A DNA stretch of 64,000 nt from Pyxicephalus adspersus (taxonomy: Eukaryota > Chordata > Amphibia > Anura > Pyxicephalidae): positions 31,718,185-31,782,184 of the forward strand of contig NC_092859.1 in the NCBI RefSeq assembly GCF_032062135.1. Direction: 5' to 3'. The position numbers were made by a program, and so were the translations under genes. Shown here in pieces: positions 47,014 to 59,759 of this stretch. The first letter of the stretch is position 1. Every line of letters begins with the position of its first letter. Below the pieces are notes generated by a model that saw only the letters and a program-made list of their open reading frames with translations, did not search any database and was not told the origin of the DNA.

Positions 47014-47232
47014 AGCATCATCAGGATTTTCCTTTCCTCAGCCAATCAGAAAAGCACTAGAGGTTTTTGAATGGGGAGACTTGTCCCCATTTAACCTCTA
47101 GTGCGGGGGATCGCACACTAAGCTAATCAATGAATGCCCTCATTGATCAGCACAGCCCGCGGGACTTTTTTTTTCAATCTCGATCTGCGAATTTACACCG
47201 GCCGTTCTCGTTTACAAGTTCGGTAAGCAAGA
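47014..47232 (-). mobile_element. Fragment of the hAT derivative family seen at 44470
   Basis: Reverse-complemented, it follows the 44470 element: GGTGTAAATTCGCAGA, GCTGATCAATGAGGGCATTC, GAGGTTAAATGGGGACAAG and CTCTAGTGCTTTTCTGATTG. The terminal TAGGGATAAG is lost or mutated (the plus strand reads AGCAAGAATGG near 47231). It lies directly against the SINE tail. Confidence 0.65.
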
Positions 47233-48091
47233 ATGGATAAATAATATATTATTATATTCGTCCAGTATAATAATATTAACAGTATAATAATAATAGTAAT
47301 ATTAAAAGTTGACACAACAAAATGTAAGTTAAAAAAGTATACATACAGTATTTACAAGAACAATGTTGGTAATTGCCAACCACATAAAATATTTTACCTT
47401 AAGTTGCTCTGGCTTCCTGTATGATTTTGTGTGCCGTTTTCTCGATGCCCCTACAGACTGGTTCCCACAATGCACTGTTTCTCCATCTCTATGCTCACAG
47501 CTGGCACACCAAACATTTTCATGTCTGAACAAAGTTTTGATTTATTCTTTTGTCTTGATTGGAAACACAAAGGTATGGATCAGCTGTGAGAGTAGAGATG
47601 GAAAGAATTACTGCTACAAAAATAAATGCACATTGCTATATATTTAGTGATTTTACAGGACATGAAAACAATTTATTTGACTATTGTGGTTTTATTGATG
47701 AGTATAGAAATATACAGTAGCATTTAAACCATACTCACCACACATGAACTGCCATACCTGCCACAATAGCTGTAATTATGCTCAGCCATTGTTGTGATTT
47801 AAAGCAAATTAAGCAAATAAAGGTCAGCGGCTATACATATTCCCACTGCAGTTAAGCGATACACATTGATCACTTGGAGAGAGATGAGCTCATACCTGTG
47901 CTGCTTCACCTTTCCATTCATAGGCATTGGTGAGTCCAGGACTACCTGAGATCAGGGGAAGAAGGTTAAATTATTTTGGCTATAAAACTAAAGGCATCTA
48001 CCAACAAAAAATGCACTGTGAGAGATTTATTTTTTGTTTGGTAAGTATTTCTGCAAAATCTGGTTTTGTCATTTTATTTATTTTACTTTTC
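47233..48091. other. Unassigned non-coding sequence
   Basis: An AT-rich patch with ATA/TAA units lies at 47240-47310. Nothing else is recognised before the assembly gap. Confidence 0.35.
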
Positions 48092-48263
48092 NNNNNNNNN
48101 NNNNNNNNNNNNNNNNNNNNNNNNNNNNNNNNNNNNNNNNNNNNNNNNNNNNNNNNNNNNNNNNNNNNNNNNNNNNNNNNNNNNNNNNNNNNNNNNNNNN
48201 NNNNNNNNNNNNNNNNNNNNNNNNNNNNNNNNNNNNNNNNNNNNNNNNNNNNNNNNNNNNNNN
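48092..48263. other. Assembly gap (172 N)
   Basis: A run of N. Open frames that run through it are artefacts. Confidence 1.
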
Positions 48264-48900
48264 GTAAACATGTAACAGTTATTACTTGGTTCACCAGAAA
48301 CTTGAATCACCAACACAAGCAGTTGCTAAATCACCATTAAATTGCACAGAGTGGGAACAGACAGTCTTTTATTCTGTAGATATTCCCATGATTTGCAGTA
48401 TGTTTTCCTATCTACTCTAAAAAGTAAAAGTCCTGCTTGGGGATACATATTTTCATCAAAATCCCAAATCCCATATAACAATCCTCCTTTGTAGACATCC
48501 AAAATCCTGGAGACTTTAGCTAGCCACTGCAATCTGAATTGTAATTTCAGCAGACACAGCGTATTTCAAGTTTTTACTCAGGTGGCACACTGTAGCTTTC
48601 CCCTTCATTGTTCCTGGGAGGAAAGAGAAGGGAGGGACAAAGGAGCTTGGTCAGCACGGAGAGTAATTAGATATCTCATGACAAGAGGGCTATAACATGC
48701 AAGGAGGTAGTAGGCTGTGCTAGGGAATCACAACTGCAGGAGTACTCAAACTATTTAAAACATATTTAAAAACATATTGCCAGCAACTGGGTGGCAGGCT
48801 GATTTTAGAAGCAGACATCACAAAACACCCCTTCTATCAGCTTTATTAGCAAGACAATATTTATTTGTGTCCCTTTTTTGATTTAGATTACCAACTGTTT
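48264..48900. other. Unassigned non-coding sequence
   Basis: Nothing recognised. Confidence 0.35.
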
Positions 48901-48904
48901 GTTC

Positions 48905-49440
48905 ACCAAATAAAGTGTATGTCAACCCTAATTAGAAATAATCCTATTTGTTTCCTCTTGGTCTGTAATATTTATTAAAGTGAAAAAAATACCCGTGGCC
49001 AATGTTTTGAGATAAGAAAGAAGGACGCTGTAAAAAATAAACCCGATTGGCATTGGTGTTGGTGAGCTTTTGTCATAATCATCAAAAAATAGATTTTTTT
49101 CCTCTCTATAGTTTGCATGCCAATTATGACACACCCCTGAAACTGCCATCTTTACCACCAACTCTTCCACCGTGATCCTCTACCATGGTGTGGCCACCAA
49201 TGTAGCAGTGTGCGCAGAAGTTACATCATCCCCATCATCTTAGTCTGTTCTTGGTGCTGCTATGCACAGCCAAACTCTACACTGCATGATGTATGAGCTG
49301 AAAACCCATATGGCAAAAAAAATCCCGAAAACAGGGAGCGGGGTAAAAGGTTGTTTTGGCAATCTCCCATCTGCCACCAAAAACCTCCATATCCTGGGGC
49401 CTTTTTATTTTTTCAGTTTAGTTCTGCTGCAGTTAGAAAG
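48905..49440. mobile_element. Probable TTAA-type MITE, diverged
   Basis: The left part AAAGTGTATGTCAACCCTAA resembles the AGTGTATCTAAACCCC end at 11597. The right part TCAGTTTAGTTCTGCTGCAG, reversed, gives CTGCAGCAGAACTAAACTGA, the same style of end as at 19275. GCAGAAGTTACATCATCC in the middle recalls phrases at about 26100 and 37388. Flanking TTAA is not intact. Confidence 0.4.
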
Positions 49441-49561
49441 AGAAAAAGACACCCTTGCCACATCCCAATATCAACTAATTCTTCCTAGTCTAAGTCTTAA
49501 AAGTTAATATTGTGGATGATGAAATAATAATATTAATGAAACACCTTCACCATTTTAAGAA

Positions 49562-49573
49562 GGGGGGGGGGGG
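49562..49573. repeat. Poly(G) tract of 12
   Basis: Uninterrupted G run; length may be unreliable in the assembly. Confidence 0.95.
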
Positions 49574-50700
49574 TTGTTCTGTAGTTCCTATACATTTTAA
49601 GTAATATTCTACTCTATTCTACTGTAGGTATAAAGTAAGTGAGCATTGTTGCCCACCAAGAGGGAATGTGTTAATGGAAATGGAGTGGAAAAGGCTTTAA
49701 CAGGTAAATTAATGCAGCCATCTCATCTAATTACTGCCAAGGTGCAATGTAGTAAAATACATGTTTTATCATAGATACAGTATACTTTAATAAAACATTT
49801 CTTAGGACAATAGGAACATTTTCATCTAATGGGGGTACCAAAAGATGGTATGTTGTGGTGTCTTCTCTTAGTTGGAACATTTTCTGTTAAATGTTTAGGT
49901 TGGTGCAGCCACCGACAGAATGCATTGAAGTCAGTAATTCTTCAGGTCTAAGCTGACCAATACTCTGCATGGAGTAGTGAAATAGAAATGTTGCACAGCA
50001 TTACCAAGCAGGAAGCCCAGGATGTACATGAAGCAACAAATAGCATTGCCCTTAGGTACGCATCTAATTACAAACTACACTGAGAAATTAAGATTTTCAT
50101 TAAGATACACTGATGAATTTATTTGGTAATAATGTAAGTTGACACATTCCCATATGTATTCACAGATCTGTAAGAAGCCTTTAGATTTCCCTAAATCCAC
50201 ATTTTACAAACATAATCCTTTGATAGCTGTGTTAAGACTTCACATTCTGTGTTGGTAAACAAGTAAAAACTAGATTTTCATTCCTCTCTAAAGAATTAAA
50301 ATAAGATCGGAGAGCCAAGGGTTGTGATTGTATTCATCCTACAAAGGCAGCTTCCATGCTCAGAATGCTTGGACAAAGGCGGCATTGTGTGTGGTCGCAG
50401 TGGGCACAATATGACCATTGTACAGGGGATGGAAACAGCCTCAGACCTGGGAAACGGCTTCGTTTCACACAAATGCATTATCGGTCTCTTGTGTTAAATC
50501 ATAGAAATAATATTTGTCTCATATCAGAAGGAATGTGATAAAGTTAAAGGAAAACATTTTTTGCTTTTGCAGTTTCTGTGTTACTGGCTTGCAACAAACA
50601 CATGGCAATTGAAGTCACGAATCACACTTGTCCTGGGTCAGTGACCCATGAATAGTAAATAATCCCATTGAGAGCAAATTTTCCTTATAATATGTTTCCT
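49574..50700. other. Unassigned non-coding sequence
   Basis: No gene or repeat end recognised. Confidence 0.35.
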
Positions 50701-50701
50701 T

Positions 50702-51389
50702 TAAAGTGAATCTGTAGCTAAGCTACAAACATTCAAGTGTTTGCGTATTCTTAACATGCATTAAAAAGCTTTAAAATTTGAACCTGCTGCCTTCTATAGC
50801 TCCATGCACTGCGGAGCAATTCATCCTTAACTTGTCCTTTTAGCAGCTGAGCTCAGTAGCTCATGTTTGGTTTCCCTTGTTTGCTCCCGGCTGTCTGCTA
50901 GGTGGGTAGGTTTCACTGCTTCCCCCCGCTGGCCATACTGGGGATGGATGGTAAATTGGTCCTGCAATAAATGGAGAGAGTCTCTTTTTTCCTTTTCCCT
51001 GGGGTTGTTGCTGCTGCAGCTGGTTATTGCGGTGTTCGGGTCCGAGGATGGACTTGCGGACTTTGAAGGCATGTGGTTTTCCATTTCAGGTTGGTGCATG
51101 CTGTCCACTGTGGTTGGTTTCATTGCATTGTGGGGTGAGTGGGGCACGGTCGCTTGGGGCAGGATGTGCGGAAGAAATTTTACAGCTGATAGTGAGGTGG
51201 TGGTCTCCCCTGGGGTGGGAATACCTTGGATCGGGCTCCTGTACTTACAGGGATGGGAATGGGTTGGAGCCTCGCACATTCGGGGCAAGTGAGTGGCCCT
51301 GGCGTGGTGTGGTACGGTCTGCTGGGGTGATAATTTTGTTTTGTTGGCGGAGAGTGCCTGGGAAGGTTTCGGGCAGGACATAAGTGTCA
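50702..51389. other. GC-rich segment, possible left part of a compound TTAA element
   Basis: It opens with TTTAAAGTGAATCTGTAGC, a TTAA-type end, and becomes markedly G-rich on the plus strand from about 50840. Long overlapping frames (50827-51426 minus, 50867-51292 plus) follow from the lack of AT-rich stops, not from coding. It leads directly into the tandem array at 51390. Confidence 0.35.
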
Positions 51390-52262
51390 CACTGCCTAGC
51401 GTGCAGTGAAGACGGAGGTGGGCCATTTCGGTGCTCGGGATGGGGGTAGCATAGTGCTACATTTTGTACGGGTCCTAAGGTGTTGCAGGCTTGGTTGGAT
51501 AAAGGGGGACCGGGACCAGTTCAGAGGGGTGAACAAGCTTTGTTCAACAAGGCTCGGAGAGGAGTGGATGAGGAGGTGGGGCCAGTGTGGTGAACAGGCA
51601 TGGGGCATAGTGCTGCATCCTTTTTCGGCTGAGGAGGACCTGGTGTTGCAGTCTGGTTCGATACAGTGGCCAGGACTGGTTGGACGGGCGAGCGCCCGTA
51701 GTTCAATACTACATGAAGTGAGCTGAATACAGAATTGGGCCATTTTGGTGGCTAGGAATGTGGATGGCGTTGTGCTACATCGTATGGTGTCTGAGGAGTG
51801 GCCCCTTGGCATGGTAGGGCTCTGTGCCACGGGGGGGGGTCGAAGATTGGAGAGAAACAATTTCCAAGTGGGCTGTATTTCGGATTGGTAACTGGTCTTC
51901 ACGGTGGCGACGGGAGTGACCTGGTGTTGCGGTCTGGTCCGGTACAATGGCCAGGACTGGTTGGATGCGGAACGCTCGTGGTTCCATACTGCACGGTGTG
52001 CTCTCAATACAGCGGTGGGCCATTTCGGTGGCTGAACAATGGGGGTAGCATGGTGCTACGTAATCTGAGGACGGAGAAGTGGCCCCTTGGCATGGTAGGG
52101 CTCCATGCCGGGGGGGGTCCAAGGTGGTAGATGCAATCTCCAAGTGGGATATATATCAGACGGTTCAATTGGTCTTCATGGTGGCGACTGGAATGACCTG
52201 GTGTTGCGGTCTGGTTGGATACAATGGCCAGGACTGATTGGATGCGGAACGCTCTATATACT
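51390..52262. repeat. GC-rich tandem array, unit about 285 bp, three copies
   Basis: Each unit runs GGGCCATTTCGGTGGCT, GGGGGTAGCATGGTGCTAC, GTGGCCCCTTGGCATGGTAG, CTCCAAGTGGG, TGGTCTTCACGGTGGCGAC, GACCTGGTGTTGCGGTCTGG, ACAATGGCCAGGACTGGTTG and GGAACGCTC. Units start near 51390, 51690 and 51975. The first is more diverged and the last two are close to each other. Minus-strand frames of 203 and 199 codons here repeat the same peptide text and end at unit differences, so they are not called as genes. Confidence 0.75.
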
Positions 52263-52705
52263 TCCCTTCAATCCCACAGTGCAGTCTGATCAGGCCCCGC
52301 GTCCTCCTGACATTCGTCCCGGACCCGGCGCTCTGGGCACCGCCATCTTCTGCTCTTCTTCTGAGTTCTTCATTCTATGTCACCCAACCCAGGTGCAAGA
52401 TTGGTTGAAGTGGGATGAGAAAAAAATTTGCCTATCTCATTGTGCATGCGTTAGATTGAAAAAATGTTAGAGCGAAAAAGGCTCCTTCTGCACATGCCCG
52501 GGATGCTCTAGCATGAGCACCCAAGTTCATTGACGTAAGTATCCTGGGAGGCTTTCTGCTCCCATTCATTCTCGATCACCTAGGCAGTCGAGAACTAGGG
52601 GACGGTGCTGCACCCTTTTTTATTTTAAAGAACATAATTTTCACTTTAAATAAAAGGGTTGTCTACCCTTTTATGTAAAGGGAAATTTCTGAGTTTAGGT
52701 ACTCT
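52262..52705. mobile_element. TTAA-flanked MITE, inverted copy of the one at 18814
   Basis: Reversed, it reads AGAGTACCTAAACTCAGAAA, GGGTAGACAACCCTTTTAT, GACTGCCTAGGTGATCGAGA, GCGCCGGGTCCGGGACG, in the order of 18814-19275, and TTAA follows at 52706-52709. The far end, about 35 bp, is missing where the 285-bp tandem array begins. Confidence 0.6.
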
Positions 52706-52709
52706 TTAA

Positions 52710-53689
52710 GCAACAGTTCCAAGCAACAAAAGAAATAAACAACAAGAAGCTCTTCCTACTAGAAGATGAGAGCACGAGAAGTACCCAAGCCTGTGGGACA
52801 GTATTATGATCTGCGTTACCTGTGAGGGCAGTGTTTTGATTTGAGGTTGCTTCAGATGGTCAAGGAAATTTTTTTTGGGCACCATAGACTTCAGAACTTA
52901 ACCACATTGATAATATTGATATTTTTGAGATGTGCTGGAGAAGACTTTACCCAGTGGTCCACCTCTCCCATCAATAATCCCCAATCTTGGTAACAAAATA
53001 AATAAATAATTGCAACTCTGGATAGAAATAAATGTTGTGACATTGTATAAGCTTATTAAAAAGATACCATGGCAAATATGTGCTGCAGTCAAAGTAAGGG
53101 GGCAAACAAATATATACTTATTGCCTGTCAGTATAAATGTGACTCTATCTTCTTCTCTGTCTGAGATTCATCTAGCAGCATATGGAGCGTGTAGCTGTGA
53201 ATGCCAGCCTTTCACATGCTGAAGAACTGATGTTGGTAGAATAGTGCGCAGCTTCAATAGTCCAATTTTTCATGATCCACCTGGCTGCCATGAATTTGGT
53301 TACATGGTTTTACATCCAGAAAACATTAGTTTGTAACAGGTACAGCTTATTCCCACTAAAAGATTTCTTCCCACCTTTTGTTCTAATGACAATTGTAAAA
53401 TTTTGGATTTCCCATCACTTTCTGTGGTAGGAAAAGAATAAAGGGCGAGTAAAAAAATGCAGAGGTTTTAACCTTTTCTCACTGCATACCTAATACAAAA
53501 GAAATATTTCATTATACAGATAATAAAATAATAAAATTGCAGTAACCATTAAAATAGATTGAGTAGGAAATAACAAGGTGTCCTGTCTTAGGTTTCTTTG
53601 GTCCCCCCAAGTCATTTTTAAAATAATGTAATGGTGACCTTCACTAGTGTGCCCTCTGTATTATAAAAATGTTTCTAAATGATACAAGC
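52710..53689. other. Unassigned non-coding sequence
   Basis: Nothing recognised. Confidence 0.35.
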
Positions 53690-53930
53690 ATTGTGCCAGC
53701 ACAGCGAGCTCCAGTACGGCTGTACAGTGCTGACCGGGAAATTTGCCGGCCCGTCAGCACTTTGATAACGCTGTCAGAAAAACACAGTCGAAATTTTATT
53801 CATATCAGATAATAAAATGCTGACTTAGGAAGGACATCATTAAAATCTATTACTACATTAACTTTCACTGACATCCAGTCTCGCTGACACAGACAGGCTT
53901 GTTAGCCTAAGAAAGCCGACAGGCAGGGTC
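53690..53930. promoter_or_regulatory. Candidate conserved non-coding element
   Basis: The sequence contains an inverted pair, GTGCTGACCGGG (53727) and CCCGTCAGCAC (53749), followed by TTTTATTCATATCAGATAAT, CATTAAAATCTATTACTACA and TCTCGCTGACACAGACAGG. Unique text with no repeat ends; the call is by texture only. Confidence 0.22.
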
Positions 53931-55829
53931 CATGGAGTAACAATTGTTCAGTGACAAAGAGATTAAGCTGCTTGTATGGGTTTAAAGAGACCCTCTTCTT
54001 TGTCATTAATGAGGCCGAATCAGGGGAATGTGGACAAAATTGGTCAAATTACCATAAAATCAAGTTCGGCCAAATTGGACACTTATGCCTACTCATAACA
54101 GATTTGTATTGGTATCACATTGATTTATTGAAAAGGATAAATCATTTCTTTTTAACACAAGGGTCTCTTTGATAGATAGAGCAAATTGGACATGAGGTGC
54201 AATCTCATTACAGATTGAAAGTTCAAGCTTTATACCTGCTTGTCTTTTTTGTCCCGTCAGCATTGGTCCAAATGCCTCTTTTCCAATTTATTTAAATGCA
54301 CCTAATCTCAAAAACTAAACATTTGCTATGTTTTAGGAAGTCGTCCCTGATCAGCAACAGTACTCGCCAAACCCCCATTCGCACTTTTCATCTATAGTAA
54401 GTCCCCATTCTAAGGACTTTTGTGTGCAAGGGATGGTGTCTGGCAAACACTGCAGAGGACTAGGAGCCCACAGATAACGCAATACCAAGATTCCAGCAGA
54501 GACAAGTCCACAATACAGAGACAGAGGTCATACACAGGTAATCAAGAGCATGACAAAAGCAGAGTCAGGATCTCAGGCAAAATGTCAATCTAGGCAGCAT
54601 ACACTCGCAGGGTCAGAAACAGTACCACTTGGCAGCACAAGATTGAGGCAGGTACAAATCAGCTCCTAAGAGGTACAAAGCCTCAGAGAATGTGGGATGC
54701 AAAGAAAGTACATCTCAATCTGCACAGCTAAAGGGAAGCAGGGGCTGCTCCTATTACCTTCTTCTCCTTGCTGCTGCAAGTGACATTGCTGGACAGACTA
54801 GATGGGGGGAGTGCGGGGTACCATGAAATATTTACCTCTTGTCTTGAATTTCTTCTAGTCCTGAAAGATCTGGAGTTGGATTTGGTGATGCTCACTTGTC
54901 CTCCTTGATCTAAAATGTGGAAACTCTGCTCTGCTTCTGTCACGATAGCTCCGTCCACATGGGAACACAGTGAAAAACAAGACACTATAAGGGGAAATGT
55001 TTCAGAAACAACACAGGCAACAACAGTGGCTAGTCATTTTCTTTACTGAGATGGCAAAGAGGAACATTGTTAGTACAAAATATGTAGGCAAGGGACACAC
55101 CCTGTGCCATGCCTGCAGTTACATAAAGCACTAATGCACAAAAAATAATTGGCCAAACCGACACATACAAACCCAAAATACCAATATCCAACAATGATTG
55201 TATAAAATTGTTAGTGAAGTATTAGACTTTCAGCATAACTGTTTAAAAAAGTTTACTTTTTTTAAAGAGTTTTATAGCTCAGATCAGAAGGAGCTAAATA
55301 TGAGGAATAACAAAGTACAATTGAGGAATTTGGTTCAAAATATAGATAATCCCTCCAAATCAGAAAAGCTGGAAGGCATGCTTTTGCCCTCTGCTTGTCT
55401 TTTTTCAGTCCGTCTTTAACAAGCAATGAAAAAGCCTAAAAACAAACCTTCATTGACTTTTGTCTCTGCAGGCACTGTGAAGTAATTCATCCTCCAAAGA
55501 CCACAAAAGAGACTTCAAAATCTGGGCTGCCAAGTTTCTACTGCCATAAATATTGAGAACTGAGCTGTGGTTGTAGTCTCATCTAAATTCTATAAAATTA
55601 ATTGGCCACAATACCTAAAACATCAAGGTGAATGGGGGCTTTTACAGTTTGTTCAGAATGTATACATAGCTTTTTCTGCATAGTCAGAACATGGGTTCAC
55701 TTTAAAAAGAACTATTCTCCTAACATTTTTTTTTGTTCAGCCCTACAGTTTGACTTGAAGGTTCTTCTTAAGCATTTTCTTTTGCACTACTCTGATCCTC
55801 TCTTTGTGCTTGACTAATTGTAACGCACA
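53931..55829. other. Unassigned non-coding sequence
   Basis: The segment 54480-54700 has CAGAG/CAGG-rich low-complexity text (ACAGAGACAGAGG, GGATCTCAGGCAAAATG) that could be a repeat fragment I cannot name. No gene. Confidence 0.35.
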
Positions 55830-56160
55830 ACGCAATATATTGGCATGATACAAAGAATAGTAATATTATCATAATATTCTTCAGTATGACATTGGAAGAT
55901 TTGTTGATATGTCACCAATCAAGTATCAGTTCACTAACAGCAGGGTCAGGTATTGGAATGTTTGATCTAGCGAAGATTGCAAATCATCATCCGTTCTCCT
56001 TCGACTTGAAAAAGCAATCCTATGAACCGGTCCATTACAACTGACTGTCAATGTTTTCCACATCCTGACTCATCCAATCTAACAGTCGCAGCTCTCCTGT
56101 AATCGTATTAGCTGGTGTTGATGGATATAAACGCCTTTACTTCCCTCAGATGTTTCCTAA
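55830..56160. promoter_or_regulatory. Candidate conserved non-coding element
   Basis: Unique balanced sequence with GCAAATCATCATCCG, TGACTCATCCAATCTAACAG and TGTAATCGTATTAGCTGG; no repeat ends, no frame. Conservation is untested. Confidence 0.22.
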
Positions 56161-56938
56161 AGATTCAGTTTGGGAAATGTTGGTTTAACTCAGAGCTCTA
56201 GGTCCGAACAACCAAATGCCTTCTTCTTCAGTTTACTTTTGGTTTGTTTTACTGGAAATGTGAAATTATATAGACATTAAATCTTCATGTTATCAGAGTT
56301 AAGGTAGTAGAATATCTCCCAGATGTTTGAACTTTTCATATTTTCTTTAATTTCTATCTGCCAAAACAGCTGCCCCCGATGACCTTTTGGAGGGAAAACT
56401 GGAGTAGTGCTTAGATGTACCAATACTTCTATTACAAACCTGCCTACCTGAATGGTTTTTACATTTTTTATGTACATATCATTTTTATACACTGCCTAAA
56501 TTATTACCATGCTCATTGCATTACACATTGACAAGTGGACAAAAAATAAAAGAATGACAAGAATGTTTTTTTTTTGTTCAAACTGAACTTCAGGGAAGGG
56601 AAAGTTACTCTTGTTGTGGGGCTTTTCTTGTATTGTAAAATTTAAGCAAAACTGTTAAGACAAAACAAACAAATTTGTACACTTAGCTCTTTAATAAAAT
56701 AAACTGACCTGTCTGTTCACATTCTTCTTTAGAATGTACATTAAGCTGCATATGAGCAACCAAATGTACATTCTCGGACTGCCTTGGTGCCAGAATGAAT
56801 GAACTCCCATGCACATGTGCGTCATTCTAGATTGGCCAGTTACGATGGGTGAAGGTCTTGAACCCAGGTGAAGATGCTGACACTGCTGTGTTAGCAAGGG
56901 AAAGTAAGCTTACTTTAAATACTTGTTTATGTCTAAGG
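56161..56938. other. Unassigned non-coding sequence
   Basis: Nothing recognised. Confidence 0.35.
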
Positions 56939-57131
56939 CAGTGTTTCTCTACCTTTTAACATTGAAAATTCCTTTGAAGTAACATTTAGGTCTTTAGGGA
57001 AACCCTGTTAAAAATGACTATATCCACAACTATATAGACAAAAAGGTATCTAATAAAGTGACCTGATTGTCACTAACTGCCCATTGCTCAAAGAACCCCT
57101 TAGCAACCTCTGAAGAAACCCTGGGCTCTCA
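56939..57131 (+). mobile_element. hAT-type MITE copy, TTTCTCAA family
   Basis: The left end CAGTGTTTCTCTACCTTTTA closely matches the reversed right end of the copy at 30784. The phrases TTTAGGTCTTTAGGGAAACC and CCCCTTAGCAACCTCTG follow in family order. The right terminus is lost. Confidence 0.65.
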
Positions 57132-57304
57132 CTTTCATCACATGATTATAAACCACACTAATTGGTCCTAATAGTTTAAAACCTGTTGCTGCTGTCCCTG
57201 AACTAGGAGTGTGCTTATGTAATGTAGATTACCATTTTTTCAGCATGGGAGATTGTAGACCTAAGATGTTGGAGACTGTGGTCATCATGAAAAATGTTTT
57301 TAAA

Positions 57305-57690
57305 TGGTTTTAAACCCCCTTTTTAAAGACAGAATTGGAGCCAGAGCTTCCTGGGATACCCATGTCATACATCCCAGGCATCCTAGGCTTCTGGCTTCCA
57401 CTCATACCCGATCTCCCACATGTGTAGAAGGAGCTTTTTCTTCATCCATTCGCGTGAGCTCCGCACTCCTTTTCTTCCTCTTCTACCACAGACTGCATCA
57501 CCTGATCTCGAACCAGCGCAGTACAAGGTCGGGTGGCATAGGCAGAAGGTGGAGCAAAGGCAAAGACCCCAGCAAAAAAGCGCCAGGGTGAAGGAGGATC
57601 CCAGGATGACACGGGACCTGATCCAGGAAACCTCCCATAAAATAAAGTTATCTGTGAAAGTAAAGGTGAGTTTTTTTATTTTTAGCTTTC
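57305..57690. mobile_element. Distant relative of the TTAA MITE at 18814
   Basis: CTTCCTGGGATACCCATGTC, CCCAGGCATCCTAGG, GAAGGAGCTTTTTCTTC and CCCAGGATGACACGGGACCT follow the order of the body at 18960-19190. Both ends are lost. Plus-strand open frames (57304-57591 and 57420-57701) lie within it and are not genes. Confidence 0.45.
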
Positions 57691-57699
57691 TTCCACTTT

Positions 57700-58259
57700 A
57701 ATAATCTTGTACAAGTACTAAAGGCCAACACATAAGGCCTTGTTCATTTTATATTCAAATGGCAATGGACTGTCTTCGGTAGTTCATTCATTCATTGAAT
57801 AGGCTGCAAAACACTGCACATTGCACACATATGTAGTTCATGCTATATTTTTACAGGCACACCACATGGCCATGCATGGCTGTATGTTGCTGGTTCATTT
57901 GGAGTGCCTATAACATTGACATTAATGAAATACACTAGCGTGAATAAGCCCTAAGAAGACAAGGACTGGTCTTCATCTGTGTCCAAATTATCTATTTTGG
58001 TTGAATTCACTTTTTATTTTCTTTATTTTATTAAATTTATTTATTTTTCAAATTTATTGATACAATTTCTTCATACACAAATTGAATCAGGCCAAAAAAG
58101 AGAGATGTTAATAAAAGGGGGCAAAGTGATTTTACTCCAAACAAGGGCCCATCCTTATAAAACAAGGACAGCTGGGAGCAGTAATGATGTGTAGTAATTT
58201 GTGGCATGCAGTGCCCACAGCAGTATATAGTAAAAACAAACTCCGGCTATAAAACAAGC
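57700..58259. other. Unassigned non-coding sequence
   Basis: T-rich and A-rich text around 58010-58075; nothing named. Confidence 0.35.
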
Positions 58260-58515
58260 ACAACGCAGAGCCCGTTTATAATGAGCAACCTTTAGTTTAT
58301 ATCATAAATGGGGAATATTTGGCCATGGAGCCAGGTGAAAATTAGTTCTGCAATCCCGAAATCCGAACAAAACAGCAGGTAGAAATGAGGTCACAGTGAT
58401 TCGTACTGCATTTTATTCCATATATTTGTACACATAAAGCGAAGCAATTATTGTCAGTCAGTGCAGAACTAATTCTCTGCAATGTGGAATTAACAACACT
58501 TCTAATTGGTTTGTT
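58260..58515. promoter_or_regulatory. Candidate conserved non-coding element
   Basis: Contains GCAATTATTGTCAGTCAG, GCAGAACTAATTCTCTGC (near-palindromic), GGAATTAACAACAC and TCTAATTGG, with no repeat ends. Texture-based call only. Confidence 0.22.
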
Positions 58516-59759
58516 ACATTATGTTTTTGTTCTGGAATAAAAAAAAAAAAATTTAGAGGGCGTTCATATTTTATTTTTGTTTGTATGGTATTAGGTTCAT
58601 TTTACAAAGCTTTACTCAATGATGAGTATTTTTATTTTCAGCCATGTGACTTTGATTTTCAAATTCCATTGGATTGGTCTGAATACAACTGTCACTTTTT
58701 GGAAAGTATTTATCTTTATCTTGGTGCCTTAGCTTTGTGAAATATTATTTTTTACAGTATTCCATTATATTTGTATGGCACATGGACAGTAAATCAGTTT
58801 CTTGTGGCATGATCTTGGTGTTATTACATAGCAGTGCATTTACCACCCAATAAGGTAATGATTGACTTTGGGTAGTTCATTAGTTAGTGGCTAAGCTAAG
58901 GGTCACATTAGGGTTTAGTTAATGGGTGAGGAAAGAGTGAAGAATTAGGATTTTACAGGAAAACCCCGGCTAAATATAACTAAATCAAAATAAATTTATA
59001 TTTAAAATAAATCAACAAACAATTCTTTGCTGCAATCCAACTTCAATCCAGTGATTTCTGCAGCTTTTTCTTCCACTGGATGCCCCCAGCCTCACGGCTG
59101 GCATACTTCAATCCATTTCCTCTAAGCCCAGGTTAACCAAGATTCACCCAACCTGTGACTTGACAATGAAAGGGGAAGCAGCACCACCCAGCAATCTAAT
59201 TTCTCTCACTCAGCGTTGCTTGCCTATTAGTATGTTTCGTGTCGATTTATGAATTGATTGGCACCTTGTATTGCTTCCTATTTTCACAATGCTTGCATTC
59301 AAAAAATTCATTTATACTATATGATGATAATGCTGAATTAATTATATATTTCTCAAGGGTTCAGCTTTTAGAAGACACCTTTTAGGTGACAATGGCCCTC
59401 CCTGACCCCATGGCCATTTTATATTCACCTTGCCATCATTGCCATGCTGCTTCAGCCACCAAACATACGTGGGCCATTGGGCTATATGGGTAGATCTGAC
59501 TTCCCCCAATGTGACAAAGCTTTGGTCAACAGGAAGATAGAACAGCTGGTGAGAACTAACAATGGAACGTTTTTTCCTAAAGCACTTGTACAATTCGTTA
59601 TTTTACAACGCAACAATAAAACTTTTCCTGCACTGGATGCCCTAATAAATGCGATGGGCTCTTTGGAACTAAACTAAAGCTCTATGCGGCCATTGATACC
59701 ATTACCAGAGTGCTTGTGCGTTTTTTTTTTACAACTATCTTATATCATTTCCTAGCAAA
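58516..59759. other. Unassigned non-coding sequence
   Basis: Nothing recognised apart from poly(A) and poly(T) runs. Confidence 0.35.

Noticed and set aside
47927..48340. Open frames crossing 48092-48263
   Set aside because: They run through the N gap, so their length is an artefact.
50827..52470. Open frames of 199 and 203 codons (minus) and up to 141 codons (plus)
   Set aside because: They lie in GC-rich tandem sequence with few stops on either strand; the same text repeats per unit and the frames overlap each other.
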